Assembly (NCBI GenBank): GCA_030267565.1
Contig: BRXU01000020.1
Span: forward strand, 1,241,001-1,305,000
Direction: 5' to 3'
Source: Pleodorina starrii
Taxonomy: Eukaryota > Chlorophyta > Chlorophyceae > Chlamydomonadales > Volvocaceae
DNA length: 64,000 nt
Shown: piece after piece, positions 11,701 through 19,765 of the stretch
How the letters are laid out: each line of letters opens with the position of its first letter
Position numbering within the stretch: the stretch's first letter is position 1
Made by a program: the position numbers and the translations under genes
The notes under the pieces: generated by a model
Seen by the model: the letters and a program-made list of their open reading frames with translations, nothing else
The model's database searches: none
What the model was told of the DNA's origin: nothing

Positions 11701-14700
11701 CCCCTCCCCCTCTCCCCCTCCGCAGCCCCGTCAAAAAGAACATCCTGGCGTCTGTGGCGGGTGGGTAGATGGCCGGGCGGGGCGTGCGTGTGTGCGTGTG
11801 TGGGCTGTGTTGAGGGAAAGGGGTACCGGACCTGCTGTACTTCGGAAGCCGCCTCGCAAGCCGCCAAGGGTACGACATGAAACTCTCTTTACCCCCCCGT
11901 CCCCCCCTACGCGCCAACTGCTCTCCCCCCCCCTCCCTTCGCTGGTCAGCCCATCCCACAGCTCCCCTACCTCAGCTCTCCACCCCAACCCTCCCCCACC
12001 CCCCGAACTCCCCCGATCCCCACCCATTCCCCCCCCTTCAATCCCCCCCATTCCCCGGCTCCGGCCTATACGTGGATAACCCAACCCCCCCCTTAGGCTC
12101 CATCTGCGGTTGGAACAGTGTGGAGGAGCCGCCCTGCAAGAACCGCTTCTACTCGCTTGGAGTGCGGGCGGCGCTGTGGCAGGTGCGGCGGCGGAGGAGG
12201 AGGGGAACGGGGTGTGTGTGTATGTGTATTTTTGTGCGTGCGTGTGTGTGTACACACACACCCCAGGGTTGCCCTTGCCCCCTTCCTCGCCACCCACCCA
12301 CCCACCCACATACACTACACACACGCACACACACCCTTCTGCCTTCCCCCCATCCCCCATGGTATAATAACAGGGCATATCACTCCCTGACCCTCCATCC
12401 CTCCACCCCCATCCCCCGCCTCCCCCCACCTCTCCCTCCGCCCACCCCCCCAGCTCCGTGACGCCCCCGGCTTCCACATCGCCAAGCGGGTTCCCGCCAT
12501 GGGTCAGTCCATGGCGGAGAGCGAGTTCTGTTTCGCACCCACGGGTAGGATTGGGGAGGGTGGGGTGGGGAGGGAGGGAGGGGGGAGGGGAGCGGGGCAA
12601 TGAAACGTCCCGTCCTGTCGTGCCCCACCCTGCCCCGCCCTGCCCCGCCCTCTCTCACACCGCCCGCTGACCTTGCCCTGCCTTTCCTCCCTTTCCCCCC
12701 CCCCTCCCGGCCAATAACAACCGGGGCCGGAAGGCGGGGGGAGGGAGGAAAGGAGGGAAGGCAGGGCAAGGTCAGGGCAAGGTCAGGGATGCCGTCGACC
12801 TTCAGGCTACAACGTCCGCAGGGCTTCTTGTTTCGTTTCTGCAAATTCACTGTTCAAACCCCGCCCCCGGCCAAACCCCCCTCTGCCCCTCTCCCCTTCT
12901 CCCTCACCCACCCTCTTCAGGTGCGGGGTACGGCAAGCGCAACGTCATCTCAACCACCCTGGGTTGCATGCCCGTCATCATATCGGGTAGGGTTGGGGTT
13001 GGGGGTAAGAGGGTCGGTGTGTTGGGTTAGAGATTGCTCCGCGCCGCTCCAGGCTTTAGTTTTGTTGCCGTACCACCACATGCCGTACCGAATTTCGTAA
13101 TACCTTCCCTCCCCACGCTCAATGTCGTGCATGCATCGTCGTTGTACGGCATCAATGGCACACAGACCACGTGGCCCAGCCGTACGAGCCGTTTCTCAAC
13201 TGGAACGAATTTGGCGTTTGGATTGCGGAGGAGCACGTGGGGGATGTGGAGGTCATTCTGAGGGGATTCACCGCCCAACAGAAAGCGGAAAAAATGGTGG
13301 GTGGGGGGTTGGGTGTGGGGGTGGGTGATGTGGGTGGGTGGGTGGGGAACAAGTTGGCGGGCAGGCAGGGCAAGCTAGTAGGCAGGGCAGGCACGATTGT
13401 GTATTGCCATACCACACACGCCGTGTATTGTATTGCTCGCGAGCGAGCGAGCGAGCGACGCTCGCGTGTTCTGAAACTGCCGCATTCGTCCGCCGCAGTC
13501 TCACCTTTTTTTCTTCTACCCACCACCATCACCACCACCACCACTGGTGCGCCCGCCCGCCTGCCGGCCCGCCCACCGTTCCGGTGCGAGATCCGCAGGA
13601 GAAGCTGTACTGCGCCGCCCGCCATCTGGCCTTCACGAGCGTGTACGGCAATGTGTTCGACGGCGACACGGGCGAGTTCGACGCCGTCGCGACGCTCGTC
13701 CAAATCCTCCGCGCCCGCCTGCGACACCCGGGCATGCCCGACCACCAGCTCATGAAGGTACCGTACGATGCGTACGGCCTTTTAGGTGTACGACGGTGGT
13801 CTTTTGTACTACGACGACGTGTCTCCCGTCTTTTTGCCTCGTACGACGTGCCGTGTGCAAAGTTTTGTTTTGGCATCGACGCACCCATCCCCGCACACAC
13901 TCCTCCCCTTGCCCATATCATTTCTGCTGCTCCTTATCCTAAAAACACCCCCCCCCCAAAACCACGTGTGTTTTTCCACAACACCTGTACCCGTAACCCT
14001 CCCCGTCCTCCCCCTCTCCTCCCACACACACAGGCGGACCCCGAATTCGCGGACTTTATGGCCTGCAAACACCGCGACTTTGCCAACAGCTTCGCCAACA
14101 GCAGCAGCAGCGGCGGCGGCGGCAGCAGCAGCGGCGGCGGCGCCCCGGCTCCTGCTCCGCCGCTGCCCGTCGCGGGTTTGGCTGCGCGGGGGGGTCGGGG
14201 CACAATTGATGACGAGGCCTTCCCGCAGCGAACCATTACCACCCGGGACTGGATACGGGCCGCCAACGGACCGGCGGCTGGGGGGGCCGGAGGAGGCAGA
14301 GGAGGAGGAGGAGGCGACGCGGCACCGCTCGGGTGGGTGTGGTTGGGTGTGGGTGGCTACGTGCGTGTGTGTGCGGGTGCGGGTGTGGGTGTGGGTGCGT
14401 CAGCGCGATCCCGCCCAACCCCCTTTTCTCTGCAGCCTCCCCTCCCATCCGCGCCTACCCTCCTCCCTCCTAGCCCCCTCCTCGTCTCCGCCTGCCTGCT
14501 CCCGTCCCAGACACACACGGATGCATGAATGACCCCTCCCTCCCTTAACCCCTCCTCCTCACCCCTCCGATTCTTTCCTCCTCCTCCTCCCCCTCCTCCT
14601 CCCCCTCTTTCACCCCCCCACCCCCCCCCCCCAGGGAGCTGTGTATGTTCAACGCCGACTGGGTCCACTATGCGGACCACGAGCTGCCCCCGCCCGACGA

Positions 14701-15003
14701 GGCGACCTTGGCGCAGGTGGGGACGGAGGGAGGGAGGGGGAGGGGCAGGAAGGGAGGGTGGGAGGGGAGGGAGGTGGAGGGGAGGGGGAGTGAGGGAGGT
14801 TTGCTGCCCCCTGAACCCCCTGAACCCACTTCACCCGCTGGCTGGCTGACTGAAACCCCCCTCGGTTCCCCCCGCCCTCCCAGCACATGCGCGAGCGGCA
14901 GTGCATGCCCAAGAACGCCAACCGGCCTTCGGGCTTCCCCCCTGGAGCCTCCGTCACCTGCCCGCCCACGGGGCCAATCACAAAGTGCGCTCGGCTGGTC
15001 TAA
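5756..15003 (+). CDS. Exostosin-family (GT47-like) glycosyltransferase with EGF-like Cys-rich segment, 20 exons
   Basis: Exons: 5756-5831, 5860-6059, 6773-6916, 7247-7335, 7761-8084, 8501-8560, 9024-9183, 9779-9839, 10476-10578, 10843-10888, 11135-11214, 11726-11760, 12097-12182, 12454-12544, 12921-12986, 13166-13296, 13599-13757, 14034-14332, 14635-14716, 14884-15003. Joined they give 804 codons, all with GT/AG borders. Residues 1-25 form a signal peptide or signal anchor ([11 protein letters not shown]). Residues ~149-250 are Cys-rich and EGF-like ([29 protein letters not shown]). The exostosin domain runs ~280-640: [115 protein letters not shown]-type sequence ([11 protein letters not shown]). 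The tail has a Ser/Gly linker and Cys residues. Such proteins are Golgi or secretory enzymes of wall and matrix glycan synthesis; donor and acceptor are unknown. Intron 1 would be only 28 nt (37 nt with acceptor 5868), so the N-terminus is the weakest part. Confidence 0.85.
6359..6381 (+). repeat. Intronic repeat motif, copy 1 (intron 2 of the exostosin gene)
   Basis: Contains CCGGCCTATACGTGGATAAC followed by a C-run. The same 20-mer recurs at 10377, 11540 and 12061, each time in another intron of the same gene and followed by a C-rich tract. Confidence 0.9.
7109..7148 (+). repeat. Dispersed repeat fragment in intron 3 of the exostosin gene
   Basis: About 40 bp containing CTCGCCCCGGGCCGTTTTCT. 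The same sequence occurs inverted at 9413-9451 (intron 7) and, as a ~26-bp core, at 41371-41396. Confidence 0.8.
9200..9355 (+). repeat. (GGGGA)n satellite in intron 7 of the exostosin gene
   Basis: About 30 tandem GGGGA units immediately after the 5' splice site of exon 7, then degenerate G-rich sequence to about 9480. The G-rich strand is the sense strand, so the pre-mRNA could form G-quadruplexes. Confidence 0.95.
9413..9451 (-). repeat. Inverted copy of the intron-3 dispersed repeat (intron 7)
   Basis: Reverse complement of 7109-7148 with one clear substitution in the core (CTCGTCCCGGG instead of CTCGCCCCGGG). Confidence 0.8.
9866..9932 (-). repeat. Dispersed repeat in intron 8 of the exostosin gene (inverted partner at 12796-12861)
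   Basis: About 65 bp whose reverse complement (GTCGACCTTCAG, then CAACGTCC, then GCAAATTCACT) reappears at 12796-12861 in intron 14, with substitutions and small indels. Confidence 0.75.
10377..10399 (+). repeat. Intronic repeat motif, copy 2 (intron 8)
   Basis: Identical 20-mer CCGGCCTATACGTGGATAAC, ending about 80 nt upstream of the exon 9 acceptor. Confidence 0.9.
11421..11562 (+). repeat. Intronic repeat motif, copy 3, with an inverted partner and stem-loop (intron 11)
   Basis: The 20-mer is at 11540-11559. It is preceded by GTATAGG, which pairs with its own CCTATAC (7-bp stem, loop CTCCGG, 11531-11550). At 11421-11433 the reverse complement GGGTTATCCAC is present, so the segment is bounded by an inverted repeat of about 12 bp. 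Confidence 0.8.
12061..12082 (+). repeat. Intronic repeat motif, copy 4 (intron 12, next to the acceptor)
   Basis: The same 20-mer ends 16 nt before the exon 13 acceptor at 12096, so its TAAC lies where a branch point would be expected. Confidence 0.85.
12796..12861 (+). repeat. Partner copy of the intron-8 dispersed repeat (intron 14)
   Basis: About 66 bp matching the reverse complement of 9866-9932, in opposite orientation within the same gene. Confidence 0.75.
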
Positions 15004-15977
15004 AGGGGGGAGGGGGAGGGCGGTGGGGTCTAAGGGGGGGAGGGCTGGGGAGCCGGAGGGCGGTGGGGTCTACGGGGAGGGCGGTGGGGCTGGATGCCAC
15101 AGATGGGGGAAGGGGCCGATGTGGGGCAGTGGTGTGTTCGGATGCCACAGGGGTGGGGGGAGGGGAGAAGTTGGGGGAGGAGGGGGCCGCAGATGTGGCG
15201 CGTGTAGCGGACGTGGGGCCCACATGCGGAGGCCGGATTGTGGTCTCTGTGGCAGATGTGGTCTCTGTGGCAGAGGTGGTGTAGTGCAGAGGTGGTGTAG
15301 TGCAGTGTAGTGATCATGGGTGTTGAACTGGGTGGGTCAGTGCAGTATAGCGCAGTGTAGTGCAGCACTGTGTGTGTGTGTGCGTGCATGTTATGTGCAG
15401 CAGTGATGTGAAGTGAGTGAAGTGAAGGCAAGTGAAGTGGTGGGGGCAGCGAGGGAGCAGGAGGAGGAGGGGGAGGAGGGGTAGGAGTTGGCTGCGGCGG
15501 AGCCGGTGGCGGGAAGGGAGCAGAGAAGCGCAGGCTGCGGGTTGGCGGCGTAAGGGGCAGTGTGCTAGGGCAGGAGGCAGTATGCGAGGGCTGCGGGGGC
15601 TGGTGCTGTTGGTGCTAGAGGGGCTCATAACTGTGTGCATGTGTGCGTGTGTGTGTCTGTTTGGGAGGGAGGGGAGGGAAGAGGGAGGGCAGGAGAGAGA
15701 GAGAGGCTGGAGAAGCGGGCGACGAGGGTTGACGGAAGTTTGACGGAAGTTTTGACGGAAGTTTGACGGAAGTTCGACGGAAGTTTGACGGAAGTTTGAC
15801 GGAACTGTCAATCACCAGAGCAGAGCGTATTGAGCTGAGTACCGTACTACTGAGTACTACTGAGCCAACTGACTGAGCCAACTGACTGAGCTGACTGCTG
15901 AGCTGACCCAGCTGGTCGGCGGATCGGCATTGCTTACCCTAGGTGCCCCAGGGTGTCCTAGGTCGCTAGGTGCCCAG
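15004..15977. other. 3' flank of the exostosin gene with tandem repeats, no gene seen
   Basis: G-rich sequence follows the TAA. Short degenerate tandem repeats of GTGGTCTCTGTGGCAGA and GTAGTGCAG type cover about 15230-15420. An 11-12-bp unit (GACGGAAGTTT) is repeated about seven times at 15729-15803, and a degenerate ACTGACTGAGC array covers 15855-15910. The nearest plus-strand TGTAA poly-A motif is at 16396, so the 3' end of the transcript is unclear. Confidence 0.6.
15729..15803 (+). repeat. Tandem repeat of GACGGAAGTTT, about seven units
   Basis: Units differ by one T or a T-to-C change; the array is perfect enough to be recent. Confidence 0.9.
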
Positions 15978-16195
15978 GGTGGTTACACGTTTCATGTTAA
16001 GGGCGGGGGTGTTACGGGGGTGGGGGTGGGGTGGGGCGGGCGGGAAAGAGGCCCCATTGGCGGTTCATTTGTTGGAGGGGGGGCAGGTGGAAATGGTGGC
16101 GGGCGGTGGATACCGACCGCCTACACGGGACTCCACTGACGGACGGGACTCCACTGGCTGACTGACTGGCTGACTGACTGGACTGACTGGCTGGT
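15978..16195 (+). mobile_element. Short dispersed repeat with GACT-rich tail, copy 1
   Basis: About 165 bp starting GGTGGTTACACGTTTC and including GAGGCCCCATTGGCGGTTCA, then a GACT-rich tail. A second copy is at 33373-33537 with the same tail type. Size, no ORF and a simple-repeat tail suggest a SINE or a 5'-truncated retroelement end; the family is not recognised. Confidence 0.6.
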
Positions 16196-16395
16196 ACAAG
16201 ATTTCTAATTTCAACCAAATGTAGAATTGGCTTTCTGACAGTCTTTGTTACCGTACCCACACACCCCACACACACACCCAACTCCCCAAACCCCCCCCCC
16301 CCCCGGGCTGCTTAGGCGGGGCATCAGGTGTAGTGCGGTGTGGTGTGGCATGCACCGATGAAGATGATGATGATGATCCCTTCGGAAACACACCC

Positions 16396-16400
16396 TGTAA
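16396..16400 (+). terminator. TGTAA poly-A motif (weak candidate for the exostosin gene)
   Basis: First plus-strand TGTAA found after the exostosin stop codon, about 1.4 kb downstream. TGTAA is the usual volvocine poly-A signal, but the distance makes the assignment uncertain. Confidence 0.25.
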
Positions 16401-16785
16401 GATATGCACGGCTCATGCATGCCGGCATACCGTAATACCGTACCAGGTACTGCGGCATGCCGTACCAGGTACTGCAGTGGGTTGGCCCCCCACCCCCCTG
16501 ACCTCTGGGGCACCACCAGAGGGGGCGAATCGGGAAAAAAGGGGGAGGGGTCAAAGCCGTGGGTTCCGCAGCGGTGGAGCGGAGGGGCGACGTTGGCGGA
16601 CCGCGACCCTCCACCCAGCAGTCCAGGACCACCATGGGCCCCTGTTCGCCTGGAAGGGGCAGGGGGGTGGAAAGCCCCCAAAGGGACGGCGGAGCCCCCC
16701 GGAGGCCGGGTCGCGCAAGTCCTCTCCAGACGCAGCCGTCCCACGTCGGCACCGCGCGTGGGTCGGTGGCCCACATGTAGACGGT

Positions 16786-16883
16786 ATTTCTACTGTCGTG
16801 CTTTTAGGCGTTTTTGTTCCCTTGGGCCCTCGGCTCGTATGGGTTTTTGTTCATGAGAGGGGCACGCACCCCCAACCATGTAA

Positions 16884-16973
<90 letters not shown>
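16786..16973 (+). mobile_element. 3' end of a LINE family with (CA)n tail, copy 1
   Basis: The segment with CTGTCGTGCTTTTAGGCG, then CCCTTGGGCCCTCGGCTCGT, then ACCATGTAACA runs directly into about 43 CA dinucleotides. The same 3' end occurs inverted at 37768-37945, where it also ends in CA repeats (read as GT), and in related form at 41600-42850, where it follows an RT C-terminal reading frame. This copy is a heavily 5'-truncated insertion of that family. Confidence 0.7.
16883..16971. repeat. (CA)n microsatellite, about 43 units
   Basis: Uninterrupted CA run attached to the LINE-type 3' end upstream, which suggests it began as the element's simple-repeat tail. Confidence 0.95.
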
Positions 16974-16975
<2 letters not shown>

Positions 16976-17099
16976 GAGCATGCAGAGCGTGCAGAGCAGG
17001 TCGCGGAGGAGTGCCGTACCGGTAGCAGCTCCTCCAGCCGCGAGCGGGCGCGGCCCGAATGTTGCCCCACAGGTACGTACCGTAGTCTCGACCAGGGCG

Positions 17100-17980
17100 C
17101 GGAACTAGGGTGGTGGGCTCAAGGGAGCCGCGGAGACCTTCCCCAGACCGCCCGACGCCATTCATTTTGGTGTAACCCTTGCGGAAACCCTCCAGCCACC
17201 TTAGGCGGCTGGCAAGGATTGCCGAGACCGGTGGCGGGGCGGGTCGAACTCGCCACGCCGGCCCAGGCGTCGGAAGAGGCCGGATAGGTAGGACGTAGGA
17301 GGGAGAGGTGGTGCTTGAGGGTGTTGAGCGAGGGGGCTTGGTCCGCATCGGCCTGACGCCGGTGGGTGGTGGTCACTGGTCAGCCAGCGGTCCACGCATG
17401 AGGTACCGGTACACGACCAGGTCGTCAGGGGTGCAGGTGGTTTGGTCGCAGCCCATGCCCAAGCGGGTAAACCAGGAACTGCCGTGGCCTTGCGACCGGC
17501 GGCCTGCTGCTGTTTGCGGGTGGAGGGGGCCAGGGCCCGAGAGGCAACCTCCTCGGCGCCGGCCAGACTCTGCAGATAGGTAGCGGCGGCCTCCGCCGGG
17601 CCCAGGATGGGAGGTGACGCGACGGCGGCCGGGCTGGCCGCGGCTCGCCCCCTCAAGACGTCAAGAGTCATCGGTGCAGGCGCAACCTGTGGCGGCCGGG
17701 GGCCGGGCGGTTTAGGCCAGGGAATCCTCGAAGTCGGCAGGGCCGGGTGGCGGCCCGGGCAAGTGAGGAGGCGCGTAACTACCGGAGTACGTTGAATGTA
17801 GCCAGTCGGTGTGTGGGGCCTTATGGGAGATGAATCCGGACGCCGCAGACGGTCCGCGGAGGACCTGAGAGCGACGGGAAAGAGGGCTGGCGGTAAGACG
17901 CGGAGCCGTTAAGGAGTGAGCCCGCAAGGTTTTGGGAAAGAAACCGGTGGGTTTAGAACGAAACGGTGAGGCAGGCACCC
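17100..17980 (-). pseudogene. Decayed tyrosine-recombinase (DIRS/Kangaroo-like or integrase) fragment
   Basis: On the minus strand a recombinase-like N-terminal (SAM-like, core-binding) region can be followed only by changing frame. LAGAEEVASRALAPSTRKQQ lies at about 17580-17520, APSLNTLKHHLS at 17340-17300, YLSGLFRRLGRRGEFDP at about 17290-17240, and GLGNPCQPPKV at about 17230-17195. STRK near the start, a LNTL-HHLS helix, and a GNPC motif ahead of the next segment are the pattern of algal tyrosine-recombinase core-binding domains. The catalytic R-H-R-Y part was not found. The frame changes mean it is a remnant. Confidence 0.45.
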
Positions 17981-18099
17981 ACCGAGTCTTCTGCCGAAAA
18001 GGCGAGGGAACTGAAACATAACGCCGGCGGTAAAAGCGTTTGGATGAGACGGCTGGCCGTGCAAGAGGCTCATTTAAGCTGCGCTAACTGTCGACGAAC

Positions 18100-18358
18100 G
18101 AAGATATCGATACTCTGAGTATTTCAGGCTGCCGGCTTACTCGCAATGATCGCGGGCTGTTGGTTCGCGGAACAGCTACATGCTTGGGCACATCTGCAAA
18201 CCTAGCCTGGTCTGACAAAGGATGCAGGTCCGGTTGTATAGTGCCTTAGTTATGTTATCCTGTAAGCATGCGAACTCCGACCGCGTTCGTGGACACATGG
18301 ACGCCGAGGAACGCTGAGGATGCTTGTGGGTTGGGCACAACGTTCAGCAAAGGAACTA
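18100..18358 (+). other. Distal piece of the SPK-A 5' flank (cut off from SPK-A by a LINE)
   Basis: From about 18100 the sequence (CAGTATTTCAGG-like start, then TTGGGCACATCTGCAAACCTA) matches the upstream regions of SPK-B (34660-34915) and SPK-D (55050-55310) with moderate divergence. It continues into the 188-bp repeat, so before the LINE insertion it was continuous with 26830 onwards. Confidence 0.8.
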
Positions 18359-18546
18359 AAGGAACCCACAAACTATAATTGAAAATCTTTCGGCCAGAGG
18401 TTGCAACATGGAGACGGGCACCGCGGTATCTTTAAGGGCGTTATCTATGCGGGCGGACGCGTCGCGTCTCAAGATAGAAAACCAAAAAACTACATCGCAC
18501 ATATTCCGGCAACCATGTTTTGTATTATGGATCTTACTTATTGTTA
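18359..18546 (+). repeat. 188-bp direct repeat flanking the L1-type LINE, left copy
   Basis: Base-for-base identical to 26830-27017. The same stretch exists once, uninterrupted, upstream of SPK-B (about 34915-35110), which identifies it as duplicated target sequence. Confidence 0.95.
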
Positions 18547-19765
18547 ACGGGTGTTACACTGTGGGCGACTCGCCCTGAGACAGGACGAGCACCGGGGGCC
18601 CTGACCGGGCCGAGACACAGCGCAGGGGCGGGCGCGCGGCTACGTCCGTCTGTTCCGCCGCGCGCGCCTCACTCCCTCACTCGCGTCAGCCAGGGGCACC
18701 CACCACGGCCCCTGGCCAACCAACTCAGCGGCGCAGACGACTGCGGGCCGCGCTTAGCGGGAGCCACGCGAGAGGCGTCACACACCTCAACCAAAAACGC
18801 CCTACCAAGACTAGCTACCACCCCCCACCTGGCCAGCCTCCTCGCGTGCTCACGGGGCTCTAGAGCTCTACGCAAAGAGTGCCTCTGAACGCCCTCTACC
18901 CCTGGGGCAGGGGCCCACGACAACGGGGCGGCACCACCGCAGCCCAGAAAAAAACGAGGCAAGGGAAAGCCCACCTAGGCCCCCAGACAAGGTCCCTCAC
19001 GAGAACGAGGGGCTGAGTCCCCTCACCAAGGGCTCCCACGAAAGCCAGCACAGCAAGGAGCCCAACTGCCACAACGAACACGACAACCAAGGTGCTGCTG
19101 CAGGAACCGCTCACTAAAGCACCCAACCACTCGTTGGCCCGCCAGGCGGCCTCCTCCTGGGGGCTACAGGTTCCCCGACACTGCCCAGCGCGGGGCAAAA
19201 CAAACACCCACGGCCGCGGGGGGGATGACAAGCCGGCGCGGCGCCCCCCTGGAAAACCCACTACGGGGCACGGCTCATAGGCGCTGCCTGCCCTCGCCTA
19301 CCACGCAGAGAAAACCTGCCCCTCCGTCCCTGGCCGCCTGCGGAGCCCAGCACCACCTACCCTCCCTCTGCAACCCCTCCCTCTCCACCTCTCCCTCTCC
19401 CTAAAGCGCCAAAACTGCAGGCCTCCCGCGCCGCACTCCTCAGCCGCCAGACAGCACAAAACCGCCCCTTACTCCTCGACGGGCCCCGTCTCCCGGGAAG
19501 AGGGTACACACCCACACTCACACCAGACAAAGCACACAGGCCTGCTCCTTCCCCTCCCTGCTAGCCCACGAGACCCTCGGCCAGGAAACCCTTGCCCGCA
19601 CGCCCAGCCCTCCCCTTGCCCACCGCCCTTCCTGCTCTCCTCGCTCCACTCGCCCTCTCCAGGCTCCCCCCCCAGCCCTCCAATCCCCCCCACCCTCCTC
19701 CCCCCCACCGCCCGCTCCCTCCTCCCGTCCAACCAACGCCCCTGCCCCGTCACTAGCACAGCTGC

